64,000 bases of DNA from Pseudomonas frederiksbergensis (GCF_900105495.1 NZ_FNTF01000002.1:3588501-3652500); one strand, 5' to 3'; shown: positions 35,582 to 46,137, counted from the stretch's first letter. Numbers and translations: made by a program. The notes: a model not told the origin generated them from the sequence alone.

Positions 35582-36202
35582 ATGCGAGTTGTCTGGATAG
35601 CCACCTGCTTGGCAATAACCCTTTTCACCGGCCAGGCCATCTCGTCTGAGCAGGATCAAAAAAAGGATATGGCTGAGGATAAGGCCGAAGTTCTTGAGCA
35701 AAAAGCGGCGGAGAAGGGCAGCGATGTACCAGTGCCCAAGTCCCAAGCCATCACCACTTCCGAAGTTCAGGCAGTCGATCCCGCGGGTGCGTCGCCGCTG
35801 GACGATGCAATCACCTGTATGGCCCGCTCCATCTATTGGGAAGCCAAAGGCAAATCGACCACCGACATGGAAGCCGTGGCCAGTGTCGTCATGAACCGCC
35901 TGGGCCATGAGGGCTTTCCGGACACGGTATGCGCCGTGGTCAAGCAGGGTTCTGAAACCAGAAATTGTCAGTTTTCGTGGTGGTGCGATGGACGCTCGGA
36001 TCAGGTCGAGGAAGAGTCCCAATACACGATTGCCAAGGAAATCGCGCGCAAGGCGCTAAACAAGCAACTGAACGACCGAACCCACGGCGCAATGTATTTT
36101 CACGACAGGAATGTGAAACCCGCTTGGGCCAGGAAATACATCAAGACCACCGAGACCTCGATGTTTCTTTTTTATAAACCGCGTGCCGGGGCGGCGAAGT
36201 AG
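35582..36202 (+). CDS. SleB-like cell-wall hydrolase
   Basis: 206 residues: a signal peptide (MRVVWIATCLAITLFTGQA), a charged linker rich in Lys and Glu, and a Hydrolase_2 domain (ARSIYWEAKGKSTTDMEAVA; NRLGHEGFPDTVC; FSWWCDG). The Glu in the WEAKG segment is the likely catalytic acid. It would cut peptidoglycan glycan strands in the periplasm. Divergent from the CAP-domain gene. Confidence 0.88.
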   Translation: MRVVWIATCLAITLFTGQAISSEQDQKKDMAEDKAEVLEQKAAEKGSDVPVPKSQAITTSEVQAVDPAGASPLDDAITCMARSIYWEAKGKSTTDMEAVASVVMNRLGHEGFPDTVCAVVKQGSETRNCQFSWWCDGRSDQVEEESQYTIAKEIARKALNKQLNDRTHGAMYFHDRNVKPAWARKYIKTTETSMFLFYKPRAGAAK

Positions 36203-36350
36203 GGATGTTCGCCTGAGCGAGGTCTTCGCCATTCTTAGGCGTATATTGATAGTGTCGATCCCGATAGTTGAGGCGATGGTAAATCGTCGGTGGTGTGACA
36301 GGCGAGAGCGCTGGGGGAGCTAGATATCCCGGAACGTTTGGAGGTGTTAC

Positions 36351-37253
36351 ATGAGCCAGTATCAACGACTCTTTCTGATAGCCGGTCCAGGCATGCGTCA
36401 CACTCCGGCATTGGAGCGAGCTGTCGCCATAGCCCAGGCCACTGGCGCAGCGCTGCACATCACGGTGTTTATCGAAGAGTCCCACCTGTTGGGTTTGAAG
36501 AGCGCGGGTGCACGTTTTCGTGAGGCCTGTCAGCAAGAAAACGAAAAATGGTTGCAGGATGAGGCCGATCTGATACGCGCGCGCGGGGTCGTGGTGAGTA
36601 CCGAAGTGCTTGTTACGCGGACTGCGCTGCAAGAAATACTTCGACATGTGGCAGAAATGCAGCCGGATCTGGTGATCAAGGACGTGCAACACGAATCAGC
36701 ACTCAAGCGCGTTTTCATTACGCCTCTGGATTGGCACCTGTTGCGCGAATGTCCGGTGGCGGTGCATTTGGTCAGTGAAATCAGGTGCCCACTTCCGCGG
36801 GTGGTCGTGGCGGCAGTCGATCCCTCACAACCTGAGACTCAGATCACGGGCATCAACGAGCGCATCATCCAGGCAGCGAACGGATTGTCCATGCAATGCA
36901 GCGCGGAACTGCATTTGCTGCATGCCTACGATCTGTCGCTGACCCATATATCCGACGCAGGCGCTGGTGCCGTGACGATGCCAGGTTTCAGCAATGAAGT
37001 GCGCAAGTCACTGCAAAAGTCATTTAGCGCATTGGCCGACCACTACGGCGTGCCCACTGAGCGCCAACACTTCGTTGAAGGGCCACCTGGCAAAGCCCTG
37101 GCCGACTTTGCAGCCCATCACCGGGCCGATGTGATCGTCATGGGAAATGCGCATCGCAAGGGACTGGGCAAATGGGTGGGCAGTACGACAGAGCATGTTC
37201 TGTACCAGGTGCCCTGCAACATTTTTGCCGTTAGCGGGTCTGCGAATCAGTGA
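36351..37253 (+). CDS. uspA: tandem universal stress protein
   Basis: The 300-residue protein contains two Usp domains (about 1-145 and 150-300). The second has the ATP-binding pattern DVIVMGNAHRKGLGKWVGSTTEHVLYQVPCNIF. A perfect GGAGGTG precedes the ATG. Members respond to starvation or low oxygen in Pseudomonas; no regulatory site is clearly visible here. Confidence 0.9.
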   Translation: MSQYQRLFLIAGPGMRHTPALERAVAIAQATGAALHITVFIEESHLLGLKSAGARFREACQQENEKWLQDEADLIRARGVVVSTEVLVTRTALQEILRHVAEMQPDLVIKDVQHESALKRVFITPLDWHLLRECPVAVHLVSEIRCPLPRVVVAAVDPSQPETQITGINERIIQAANGLSMQCSAELHLLHAYDLSLTHISDAGAGAVTMPGFSNEVRKSLQKSFSALADHYGVPTERQHFVEGPPGKALADFAAHHRADVIVMGNAHRKGLGKWVGSTTEHVLYQVPCNIFAVSGSANQ

Positions 37254-37295
37254 GTGGCCATGTCAGCCACTTCTCTACCGGGAATGGCAAGACAC

Positions 37296-38564
37296 TCAAA
37301 AACGCCAGGTCATGTTCCCGGTCACGGCTTGAATCCAGGCACTGTCGAATTGACCGGAAATGCGATGGCCCGAAACGTTTTTGGTCTGGTCCACCGGCAT
37401 GTCGCCAATCCAGATCATGGCCCAGCTGACATTGACGTCGGTGTACGTGTTCAGCGCATAGGTGGCTCCTGTTGCAAGGCGCCAGGATTCAGCCATTGGC
37501 ACGGTCACGGTGCGATTATGGTCGGACACGGCGCTGCTGTCGTAAGCCACGCCGACGTTCCACAGCCATTGCGGCGTGGCCTGGTATTGCGCGCCGAGCG
37601 ACAGGTGCCAGGTGTCCTTGAAGTGCGCGTCGACCGTGGTTGACTGAGCACCGAGGGCCGTGGTGTCCACCTGCACGGCGATGTCGCCAAACTCCGACCA
37701 GTCCTGCCAGTTCACCGAAGCCAGCAAGGCCCACTGTCGGTCGAGTTGCTGGAACAGGCTCAGGGTGACCGTCTGTGGAACGGTCATGTCGAGCTGGGTG
37801 TTCAGGCCGTCGAGGCGATCCAGCGCCGGGCCGTTGCCTTTGACATCCAGCCCGTCTTCGAAATCCAGGTCGACCTTGCTGGTGTAGGTCAGGCCAATGC
37901 GAGTGCCGGTTTGCGGGGCGTAAATCAACCCGACGTTGGCGCCGAACCCCCAATCTTTATCCTTGTATTTGAACTGGCCGTCCCCGCGGTCGGTAAAGCC
38001 GAACGGCGAACGGTCAATCGCGGTCTGGGCCTGGAGCATGCCGTACATGGCTTTTACGCCGAGCCCCACCGACCATTGCTCGTTAAAGCGGTAAGCCACG
38101 CTGGGCACTAATGACAAACCACCCAGGCTGGCGTTCTGCGCGAAGTAGCGCCCGGACCACTCGTTGTCGTAGTTGACCGCCAGGCCGAAGTCGGCGTACT
38201 GGCCGAAGCCGACGCTCCAGTGGTCGTCCAGTTCATGGCTGATGAAAAAGCTGCCGCCGGTAATCGGATCGAGGGCATTGCCACTGCCGCTGCCAGGCAC
38301 ATTGGTGTCGGCATCGCGATCGAAGCTCAGGTCGCCATACAGCACCTGCAAGCCACCGGTAATCTGCGTGCCTGGCAGGTAGCTCAGTCCCGCCGGGTTG
38401 CTGGCAATAGTCGAAGGACCCTGGGCCCGGGCGGCGGCACCGGCATTGGCCAGGCCAACGTTATCGGTGCCGATTTCGTAGAGCATGATACCGCCGGCCC
38501 AGGCTTGCTGACTGCACAGGGCCAATAACGTGAAGGCGGGCATTGCACCTGATCTGGTTTGCAT
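37296..38564 (-). CDS. FadL-family outer-membrane transport protein
   Basis: 422 residues with a signal peptide ending QQAWA and the FadL N-terminal plug GIMLYEIGTDNVGLANAGAA with SNPAGLSYL. The remainder alternates short aromatic strands and ends in an aromatic residue (MTWRF), as outer-membrane barrels do. FadL proteins carry fatty acids or aromatic hydrocarbons across the outer membrane. Convergent with the usp gene. Confidence 0.88.
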   Translation of the reverse strand: MQTRSGAMPAFTLLALCSQQAWAGGIMLYEIGTDNVGLANAGAAARAQGPSTIASNPAGLSYLPGTQITGGLQVLYGDLSFDRDADTNVPGSGSGNALDPITGGSFFISHELDDHWSVGFGQYADFGLAVNYDNEWSGRYFAQNASLGGLSLVPSVAYRFNEQWSVGLGVKAMYGMLQAQTAIDRSPFGFTDRGDGQFKYKDKDWGFGANVGLIYAPQTGTRIGLTYTSKVDLDFEDGLDVKGNGPALDRLDGLNTQLDMTVPQTVTLSLFQQLDRQWALLASVNWQDWSEFGDIAVQVDTTALGAQSTTVDAHFKDTWHLSLGAQYQATPQWLWNVGVAYDSSAVSDHNRTVTVPMAESWRLATGATYALNTYTDVNVSWAMIWIGDMPVDQTKNVSGHRISGQFDSAWIQAVTGNMTWRF

Positions 38565-38788
38565 GGATTAGATCCCGGCAAGTGTGCATTTTCGAAATAA
38601 GGGTAATAGCCATCATCGAGAAACATTGAACCAGCATGGTTCGATCACTCATAAGTGGTAGTTCATATTCTCGATATTGGAAGGGGCAAGATACGAATAA
38701 AGTTGCCAGCGCTGCCCGTTTATTGAGAACAGTTATGAGCTATACCCAATATTCCCCCATGCACTTCTTCCACTTTTGGAGGTTGTTT

Positions 38789-39235
38789 ATGAATACCCGC
38801 ATCGTCCCGTTCGCGCTACTCATGGCAAGTCTGTTCGGTTGCAGTACCGCTTCAAACCACTCAATGAATTTGCCTCTGGCTGCCACCCACGCCAATGTGG
38901 GTCACACTGGCAACGCCATATTGACCGCCGAAGGCAATCAAACCAATTTTGACTTCTATATCACGGGTGTTCCGACCGGAACCATGCTGCCCCCGCGCAT
39001 TTACACGTTCATCAACAAAGGCAGTTGCCAGCAACCCGGGCCTGTCGCATATGCAATGAACGATAAGGTCAATACAAAAAATGAGGCCGGTTCCAAGGGT
39101 TGGAGCTTTTACCGTAATGCGCCTGTCGCAACATCAGAGTTGCTTGCCGGAAAGTATTCCATCGTCGTACGGACATCACCCGAAGATGGCAGCGTCGATA
39201 TCTTTTGCGGCGATGTCGCGCAGGCAAAGCGCTGA
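38789..39235 (+). CDS. predicted lipoprotein
   Basis: 148 residues; the signal peptide ends in a lipobox LFGCS (Cys18), so it should be lipidated. The mature part has beta-rich character and no family I know. TTTTGGAGG precedes the ATG at 38789. Confidence 0.75.
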   Translation: MNTRIVPFALLMASLFGCSTASNHSMNLPLAATHANVGHTGNAILTAEGNQTNFDFYITGVPTGTMLPPRIYTFINKGSCQQPGPVAYAMNDKVNTKNEAGSKGWSFYRNAPVATSELLAGKYSIVVRTSPEDGSVDIFCGDVAQAKR

Positions 39236-39541
39236 AAATGATGCGATGAACAACTGAACATGTTGCCGTTCGGACAGCTGCTCTGTGAGAAGGAGCTGAC
39301 ACTAACGCCGTGGCTGATCAGCTGCCATAAATGACGGGCGTCCCAAATAGGCGCCCGTCGCTGAACGGCAAAAACCGCACTAGACTCCCTCGTGCGCCTT
39401 AAACCGTACGGGCTCATATAACAAGGGGGAATGATTCTGTATGCAGTACTTAGGCTAATCGCACGGTGGTCGTTGCACCCAGAATCAATGCAGTTGTGCA
39501 CTTGTCACCGGCCAACATAATGAAACAACGAGGTTGCTGGT
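39236..39541. other. intergenic region upstream of arylsulfatase
   Basis: No gene and no clear sigma-54 or sulfur-regulator motif could be recognised. Confidence 0.4.
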
Positions 39542-41200
39542 ATGAATAAGCTATCGGATCGTTTCAAGTTGTCTGTCGTGTTTGCTGCACTGTTGTCATT
39601 GAACGGGCTTGCCCACGCCGCTCAAACAGAAAAGACCAATATCCTGTTCATCGTCTCCGATGACACCGGTTATGGCGATTTGGGCCCCTATGGCGGTGGG
39701 ATCGGGCGCGGCATGCCTACACCCAAAATCGATGAGCTGGCGGCAGAAGGTGTGACGTTCTATTCCTTCTATGCACAGCCAAGTTGCACCCCTGGCCGGG
39801 CGGCCATGCAAACCGGGCGCATCCCCAATCGCAGCGGCATGACCACCGTGGCTTTCCAGGGCCAGGGCGGTGGTTTGCCAGCAGCCGAATGGACACTGGC
39901 ATCCGTGTTGAAGACCGGCGGCTACGACACCTATTTCACTGGGAAATGGCATTTGGGCGAAGCCGACTATGCGCTGCCCAATGCCCAGGGCTATGACGTG
40001 ATGAAGTACGTCGGCCTGTATCACCTGAATGCCTATACCTACGCCGACCCAACATGGTTCCCCGACATGGATTCGGAAACCCGGGAGATGTTCCAGAAGG
40101 TGACCAAAGGCGCACTGTCCGGCAAGGCCGGCGAAAAGGTGGTTGAAGAATTCAAGGTCAATGGTCAATACGTGGATACGCCTGTCGTGGATGGTAAACC
40201 CGGCGTGGTCGGCATTCCTTTTTTTGATAACTATGTCGAAAAGGCTGCGCTGGAGTTTCTCGACACAGCGGCAAAATCGGACAAGCCGTTTTTCATCAAC
40301 GTCAACTTCATGAAAGTGCACCAACCGAACTTGCCGGCCCCGGAGTTCGTTCATAAATCGATGTCCAAATCCAAATATGCCGATTCGGTCGTCGAACTCG
40401 ATACCCATATTGGCCGCATCATGGACAAGCTCAAGGCTCTCGGCCTGGATAAGAACACGCTGGTGGTTTACACCACCGACAACGGGGCCTGGCAGGACGT
40501 TTATCCGGATGCCGGTTACACCCCGTTTCGCGGCACCAAAGGCACGGTGCGTGAGGGCGGGAACCGGGTACCGGCCATTGCCGTGTGGCCAGACAAGATC
40601 AAGCCGAATACGAAAAACCACGAGATACTCGGTGGCCTGGATTTGATGGCGACTTTCGCCTCAGTGGCTGGAGTGAAGCTGCCCGAGAAGGATCGCGAAG
40701 GTCAACCGATCATCTTCGACAGTTACGACATGACGCCAGTACTCACCGGTAGCGCCCCTTCGCCGCGCAAGGAGTGGTTCTACTTTACCGAGAATGAATT
40801 GTCCCCGGGCGCGGCCCGTGTCGGGAACTACAAAGCGGTATTCAACCTGCGAGGCGACGATGGCGCACAAACAGGCGGTCTCGCCGTGGACTCTAACCTG
40901 GGCTGGAAAGGCGCCCAAAAGTATGTGGCCACCGTGCCGCAGGTTTTTGACTTGTGGCAAGACCCGCAAGAACGCTACGACCTGTTCATGAACAACTTTA
41001 CCGAGCGGACCTGGACCATGGTGCCGATCTCGGCAGCGATCATGAAGCTGATGAAAACCTACCTTGATTACCCGCCACGCAAATTGCAAAGCATGGGCTA
41101 TGACGGACCGATCGAGCTGTCGCAATACCAGAAATTCCAATACGTGCGTGATGCGCTGAAAAAAGAAGGCATCAACTTGTCACTGCCTAACGGCAACTGA
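39542..41200 (+). CDS. arylsulfatase
   Basis: A 552-residue alkaline-phosphatase-superfamily sulfatase. The signal peptide ends LAHA; metal ligands are in FIVSDDTGYGDLGPYG; the CxPxR motif SCTPGRAAMQTGR carries the Cys that becomes formylglycine. Its periplasmic product would release sulfate from aromatic or other sulfate esters. No maturation enzyme is adjacent. Not next to the SulP gene (22871). Confidence 0.92.
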   Translation: MNKLSDRFKLSVVFAALLSLNGLAHAAQTEKTNILFIVSDDTGYGDLGPYGGGIGRGMPTPKIDELAAEGVTFYSFYAQPSCTPGRAAMQTGRIPNRSGMTTVAFQGQGGGLPAAEWTLASVLKTGGYDTYFTGKWHLGEADYALPNAQGYDVMKYVGLYHLNAYTYADPTWFPDMDSETREMFQKVTKGALSGKAGEKVVEEFKVNGQYVDTPVVDGKPGVVGIPFFDNYVEKAALEFLDTAAKSDKPFFINVNFMKVHQPNLPAPEFVHKSMSKSKYADSVVELDTHIGRIMDKLKALGLDKNTLVVYTTDNGAWQDVYPDAGYTPFRGTKGTVREGGNRVPAIAVWPDKIKPNTKNHEILGGLDLMATFASVAGVKLPEKDREGQPIIFDSYDMTPVLTGSAPSPRKEWFYFTENELSPGAARVGNYKAVFNLRGDDGAQTGGLAVDSNLGWKGAQKYVATVPQVFDLWQDPQERYDLFMNNFTERTWTMVPISAAIMKLMKTYLDYPPRKLQSMGYDGPIELSQYQKFQYVRDALKKEGINLSLPNGN

Positions 41201-41406
41201 TCAAACCCGCTGAAAAATGGCGGCCTCTCCGGAGGTCGCCACTGTCGAGAGTCGGGCTCTTTAAAAAAAAACGTCGAGATAGGCAGGCATTGGCCGGTCG
41301 GAGCCCCACTGATGCAATTGGTCGCGATCCCGGTCAGCCGCGAGGCGGCTTGCCTATTATTACTAGACAGAAACGCAAACCACCTTTGACTTTGAGGGCG
41401 TGAGTC

Positions 41407-41664
41407 ATGATCTCCAGACTTGAGCTTCGCCACATCATTGAATGTGGTTTTCTGCCTCTTTCTTGCACCTGCACCGCAAATCCGGATGGATCGCTCATGA
41501 TAAAAGTGATCGACCCGTCAACGGGTCACGTGGAATTGTTGGTCACTGGTGTCAGAACCGAAACACTAACGTCCAGCCGTGCTATCGCGGAGTTGATCAG
41601 CGAATTACGAGGTGAAATGCTGGCTTTGAAAACAGAGCTTCCCTGTCAGAACTCTGTTGGCTGA
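41407..41664 (+). CDS. DUF1652 protein
   Basis: 85 residues, MISRLELRHIIECGFLPLSC start and a C-terminal helix, the standard Pseudomonas DUF1652 pattern. Unknown function. Confidence 0.85.
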   Translation: MISRLELRHIIECGFLPLSCTCTANPDGSLMIKVIDPSTGHVELLVTGVRTETLTSSRAIAELISELRGEMLALKTELPCQNSVG

Positions 41665-41672
41665 CAGCTAAT

Positions 41673-43829
41673 TTAAAGTTTTACGTCCAGCCGAATCAGA
41701 TTCGGGCCGTCTTGCCGCTCTATGTAAGCGGCGACGCGTTCGCCGATCCGTTGGAAACCGAGATCGACACGGTGTTGATTAAACGTCAGTTCCCGCACCT
41801 CTAAACGGTCAATACCAATGGGCAGTCGAGGTTGTCTGATAACTACTCGATAGTCTGAGGCATCGATGGTGATGCCCAGACATGCCTGCAACAGCATAAA
41901 AATGGAGCCTGCCGCCCAGGCTTGGGGTAAACAGGCCACCGGGTAGGCAACCGGCGCCTCACCCGGACCGCGCTTGAACCCGCAAAACAGTTCTGGTAAC
42001 CGCATCCCGAAGAAGGTCGCTGCCTCGAACATTCCGCTCAGGACACGGACAACGCCCAGCTGCTCGCCATACCTGGCCATACCCGCTGCGCACAGGGCTA
42101 CGTCGTGCGGCCAGACCGAACCGTTGTGATATGACATCGGGTTGAACCGCACGGCTCCGGTTTCGAGTGTTCGAACGCCCCAGCCGTTATAAAAAATACT
42201 GGTCAGAAATTGCCGGGCAACGGTTTTCCCCCGTTCTGGCGAAGGTAATCCGGTGAACAGCAGGTGGCCGGCGTTCGAAGCTTTTACCTCACAACGCTTG
42301 CCATTACCGTCGAGCGCTATTGCGTAAAATTGCTGATCCTCCATCCAGAAGCACCGCTCGACTGCCTGGCGTAACCTGACTGCGATGTTTTGCCAGCGAA
42401 CCGCGGCGTGTTCATTGCCTCGTTGTCTGGCCAATGTGCTCATGCTCAAAAATGCACGCCATGCATAACCTTGCACTTCTACCAAAGCGATGGGGCCTTC
42501 GGGATTACGGCCATCGCGATGAAAAATAGCATCATGACTGTCTTTCCAGCCTTGATTGGCCAAGCCGGTGACTTCCCCGCGCTGATAGCTGATGAAGCCT
42601 TCGGCATTCTTCAACGCATTGCTTTCCATCCAGAGCGTGGCCAATTCCAATGCGGGCCAAAGCGCATCAATGAACGCCAGATCGTTGGTCCGTTTTGCAT
42701 AGGCTCCGGCCAGCATCACAAACAAAGGCGTCGTATCGACGCCCCCGTAATAGCGCGCAAAGGGTAATTCGTTGAGTTTCGACATTTCTCCCTGACGCGT
42801 CTCGTGCATGATCTTTCCTGGTTCGGCATCGCTGAAGGTCGAAACCTCCTTGGCTTGATGAGCCGCCAGGTAGGCGAGCACACCTCGCGCAAGGGACGGA
42901 TTGAGCCAGAGTGATTGATAAGCGGTGATCACGGCGTCGCGACCAAAAGGCGTGGAGTACCAGGGGACTCCGGCATAGGGATAGGGGCCAGAGGGAAGAT
43001 CGGCCGTCAGTAAAGCAAGGTCGGCACGAGACTTGTTCACCCATGCCTGGAACAACCGGCCAGAAGCCTTGATGCGCGCGCCTCGTTGCTCTTTCCTGCG
43101 CATGGACCGGCAAGCTTGAGCGGCGGCGGACCGGTAGCGTGTCCGCCCGGGCTGGACGATGCTGGAGCCCACTTCAATATAAAGTTCGTGGCTCTGATGA
43201 GCGCCGATATAGATCTGGAAACTGGCACTGTCGCCGCTGATGTGTCCTGGAAACTCAGAAAAGCTGATTGCCATGCAACGTTGCTGATTGTCCAATCCCT
43301 TGTAATGAAGCACTACGCCTTGTTCGAATATTTCAGGCTCAGAGAAGGTGCCGCGCAGTGGCCGGCTTTGGCCGCGGACCTCGAACATGTCGAGAAAGTC
43401 GCCGCAAAACCGCAGGTCGATCGGCAGTTTTCCAGGTTGGTCGCTGTAGTTGAAAAGGCTGATGCACTCGAACATTCGCTCTTCCCATAAAAAGCGTTTG
43501 CGCTCGATATGGATGACCCCCCGTGGCGTATCTTCTTCTCCCAGTGCCGGGAGCGGGTGGTTGGTCAAATGGGAACGAAAATAGACATTGTCCTGACTGA
43601 CCGCTGCGGAGAGCAGCGATGGACGCTGGCCTGCCACGGTCAACTGGTACCTGGATAATAAACGAGTGTCGTGGTGAAACATGCCCACGGCGCCGCCGTC
43701 GATATCGCCAAACGCGTTGGCTACCAGGTACGTGTTGTGGTCGACCAGCACAAACAGGTTTTGGGCAATGGGTTCATTTGCGCACTGTTCGTGTTGAGGC
43801 TGTTCAGGAACGCTGGATGATTTTTTCAT
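41673..43829 (-). CDS. amylo-alpha-1,6-glucosidase (glycogen-debranching-like enzyme)
   Basis: 718 residues. The N-terminal domain (FVLVDHNTYLVANAFGDIDGGAVGMFHHDTRLLSRY) and the six-hairpin glycosidase core (YAGVPWYSTPFGRDAVITAYQSL; MSYHNGSVWPHDVALCAAGM) match the GDE_N/GH63-like debranching enzymes. It would remove alpha-1,6 branches or act on a related glucan. The glycosyltransferase gene upstream is only 24 bp away, so one operon. Confidence 0.87.
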   Translation of the reverse strand: MKKSSSVPEQPQHEQCANEPIAQNLFVLVDHNTYLVANAFGDIDGGAVGMFHHDTRLLSRYQLTVAGQRPSLLSAAVSQDNVYFRSHLTNHPLPALGEEDTPRGVIHIERKRFLWEERMFECISLFNYSDQPGKLPIDLRFCGDFLDMFEVRGQSRPLRGTFSEPEIFEQGVVLHYKGLDNQQRCMAISFSEFPGHISGDSASFQIYIGAHQSHELYIEVGSSIVQPGRTRYRSAAAQACRSMRRKEQRGARIKASGRLFQAWVNKSRADLALLTADLPSGPYPYAGVPWYSTPFGRDAVITAYQSLWLNPSLARGVLAYLAAHQAKEVSTFSDAEPGKIMHETRQGEMSKLNELPFARYYGGVDTTPLFVMLAGAYAKRTNDLAFIDALWPALELATLWMESNALKNAEGFISYQRGEVTGLANQGWKDSHDAIFHRDGRNPEGPIALVEVQGYAWRAFLSMSTLARQRGNEHAAVRWQNIAVRLRQAVERCFWMEDQQFYAIALDGNGKRCEVKASNAGHLLFTGLPSPERGKTVARQFLTSIFYNGWGVRTLETGAVRFNPMSYHNGSVWPHDVALCAAGMARYGEQLGVVRVLSGMFEAATFFGMRLPELFCGFKRGPGEAPVAYPVACLPQAWAAGSIFMLLQACLGITIDASDYRVVIRQPRLPIGIDRLEVRELTFNQHRVDLGFQRIGERVAAYIERQDGPNLIRLDVKL

Positions 43830-43853
43830 GGGCTAAATCAAGGCACCACGAAA

Positions 43854-44885
43854 TCAAACCCTATCGGTAAGTGTCCGGTAGAGGTCGACATAACGTTGCG
43901 CCATCACCTTGGCTGAAAAACGTCTATCGAATACGTCACGTATCACTTGTCGATCAAGCTCAAGCACTTGGCGGGTAGCGAGAACCGCCTCATGTTCGCT
44001 ATTGATTATGAAGCCGGTTACGCCATGATCAAGCACTTCGGGGACAGATCCGCAGCGCCAGGCGATGACCGGCGTACCACAAGCCATGGCTTCTATCATG
44101 ACCAGGCCAAAAGGTTCGGGCCAATCGATGGGGAACAGCAGCGCCCTGGCATTACCGAGGAACTCGGCCTTGTCCCCGTCGCCAATCTCTCCGATGAATT
44201 CAATACCGGGAAGCGTCAATAAGGGGCGTATCTGCTGTTCGAAGTACTCGCGATCGGCCGCATCGATCTTGGCAGCCATTTTCAACGGCAGCCCGGCAGC
44301 GCGGGCAATGCTGATAGCACGGTCAGGACGTTTTTCCGGTGAGATACGCCCCAGAAAGGCGAGGTAAGCACCCGGTCTCGGCTGGAACGTCAAACTGGAC
44401 TGCGATAAGCCGTGATAAATCGTATCGATCCAATTGGCGCAGGGTAACGGCTGGCGCTGATGTTGCGAGATCGAAACCAGGGGATAGGCAGGCCATCGAG
44501 AATAGGTGCCATCCAGGTCCTTGATATCCAGGCGGCCATGAAGGGTAGTCAAGACCTTATGGGCCATATCTTCGAAAAACGGAAAGTGCAATAAATCAAT
44601 ATGAAAGTGCAGCACATCGAACTCGGCCGCTCGATGTCGCAACTCATACAGCAAGTTCAAATGGCTTGCCAATTCTGACTTCAAGGGCGTGCCGTCAAGC
44701 CGCAACGCTTGATCCCGGGCGGCGACCAATGTCGCGCATGTACGGGATCCATTCGCAGCGAAGAGGGTGACGTCATGTCCCAGTTCGACCAAAGCATCCG
44801 TTAAATGAGCGACTACTCTTTCAGTTCCTCCGTAGAGAAAAGGGGGGACTGATTCGTACAGTGGCGCTATTTGTGCGATTTTCAT
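43854..44885 (-). CDS. glycosyltransferase family 4
   Basis: 343 residues starting MKIAQIAPLYESVPPFLYGG; the start was moved from 44900 to the ATG that fits GT4 proteins. GGTERVV, FLGRISPEKRPD and PFGLVMIEAMACGTPVIAW are the donor and catalytic motifs of the GT-B fold. Operon with the debranching-like enzyme. The glycan is unknown. Confidence 0.87.
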   Translation of the reverse strand: MKIAQIAPLYESVPPFLYGGTERVVAHLTDALVELGHDVTLFAANGSRTCATLVAARDQALRLDGTPLKSELASHLNLLYELRHRAAEFDVLHFHIDLLHFPFFEDMAHKVLTTLHGRLDIKDLDGTYSRWPAYPLVSISQHQRQPLPCANWIDTIYHGLSQSSLTFQPRPGAYLAFLGRISPEKRPDRAISIARAAGLPLKMAAKIDAADREYFEQQIRPLLTLPGIEFIGEIGDGDKAEFLGNARALLFPIDWPEPFGLVMIEAMACGTPVIAWRCGSVPEVLDHGVTGFIINSEHEAVLATRQVLELDRQVIRDVFDRRFSAKVMAQRYVDLYRTLTDRV

Positions 44886-45119
44886 AACCGCAATCCCCAA
44901 TCAGTCAACGGTCTTGGCAACATCATGCCGTCACAGTTTTTTCGACCAATCAGGAGAGAAATAGGGTTTAACGCCGCGACAAACGGTTTTATAGATAGAC
45001 CTATGGGCATGACGGATCTGGTAGCTCCAGCGTCCGCTTTCCACCCGAATCAAATTGCACAATATTAGAGGGAGAATCGGAGCCGCGGCCCGGAAAAGGC
45101 AACCGCGGCGACCGATCAA

Positions 45120-45698
45120 TCAGGCGGCGGGGAGCAGGCCTTTCTGTTTGGCGACGTGAATCGCCAGTGCGTCCATCAAGTCCGGGGACAGGCAGTCATA
45201 GGGTTCCAGGCCGATCGAGCGCAGGCGCTCGCGGATAGCCTTCATTTGCGCTGGCGGCGTACCGGTTTCGATGATGGAGGACACGAACGCCGCGAATCCC
45301 GGCGCAGCCCATCCGCTCTGTGGCGAAAGCTCGGTGTGGACGAAGTCCAGGCCATAAAATGCATGGTCCTTGTTCTCGATGCGCCCGAATAAATGGGCGT
45401 GACACTGCTTGCAGGCGTGGCGCTGGATGGTTGCGTTTTCGTCGACAATCTCCAGTTTTTCGCCATGGGCAATGACGCTGACCTTATCTCGTGGCACCAC
45501 GGCGATGACGGCGAATATCGCGTTTTGCGGTTTCCAGCATTTGCTGCAACCGCACGCGTGGTTATGCAGCGTTTGTGCGTCGATCTTGACCTCGACCTTG
45601 TCGGTCGCACACAGGCATTGCAGGGTGCCACCGGCGAAATTCTCGGCGGCGGGTTGGATACCATTGTCCAGTGCGGGGTGAAGTTGCAAGGTGCTCAT
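45120..45698 (-). CDS. gfa: S-(hydroxymethyl)glutathione synthase
   Basis: 192 residues of the GFA family: zinc-binding Cys in [16 protein letters not shown] and [10 protein letters not shown]. It speeds condensation of formaldehyde with glutathione, the first step of glutathione-linked formaldehyde removal. Full-length agrees with Gfa. No adh gene is beside it. Confidence 0.9.
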   Translation of the reverse strand: MSTLQLHPALDNGIQPAAENFAGGTLQCLCATDKVEVKIDAQTLHNHACGCSKCWKPQNAIFAVIAVVPRDKVSVIAHGEKLEIVDENATIQRHACKQCHAHLFGRIENKDHAFYGLDFVHTELSPQSGWAAPGFAAFVSSIIETGTPPAQMKAIRERLRSIGLEPYDCLSPDLMDALAIHVAKQKGLLPAA

Positions 45699-45960
45699 GC
45701 TGGCGTCTCCGTTTCAGGGTGACAGAGTGCCTGGGCCGTGCCCCAGACCGGTAGTTCATCGGAACTCGATGACGGCGCGGCTCGATTTGCCTTCATGCAT
45801 CAGATCGAACTGCGGCGGATTTTGAAAAGGGCACAGCGCATAAACGAGTGACCTCCTTCGGTGCGACCGGTCGGGTACCCAGATCAAGAATAGTCTGCGA
45901 TGACGCCTTGAGCGCGGCTTGGGCCTGCGCACGGGGGAGGGACGATAAAAGGCGGGACAC

Positions 45961-45992
45961 AAAAAACGGGCGCCGTCACGGCGCCCGTTTTC
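45961..45992. terminator. rho-independent terminator
   Basis: AAAAAACGGGCGCCGT, CA, CGGCGCCCGTTTTC: strong GC stem with A/T flanks in both directions. It lies downstream of the fragment at 45995-46137 and so may belong to a transcript from the DUF3616 gene. Confidence 0.8.
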
Positions 45993-45994
45993 AT

Positions 45995-46137
45995 TTATTC
46001 CGCTGCTTGAGCCCGCAAGCGTCGGCCGATCACATCCATCAAGTCACAGCCGTCGCGTAACGGAATGGCCAGCAGTTTGGAGAAGTCCGACAACACCACC
46101 GTGTATCTACAGGCCGCGTTGACGTAGATGTGCGTGG
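45995..46137 (-). pseudogene. possible gene remnant behind DUF3616 gene
   Basis: On the minus strand a frame reads VVLSDFSKLLAIPLRDGCD then LMDVIGRRLRAQAAE and a stop, immediately after the DUF3616 stop and before a terminator. It lacks an ATG. It looks like the C-terminal end of a helical protein whose front is lost, or a chance reading. Together with the upstream 45699-45960 stretch it leaves 438 bp with no intact gene. Confidence 0.3.

Noticed and set aside
36203..36350. Anr box before the universal stress protein gene
   Set aside because: TTGATAGTGTCGAT has only the left half correct.
39400..39500. Sigma-54 promoter before the arylsulfatase
   Set aside because: GCAC and TTGC elements are present but the spacing is wrong.
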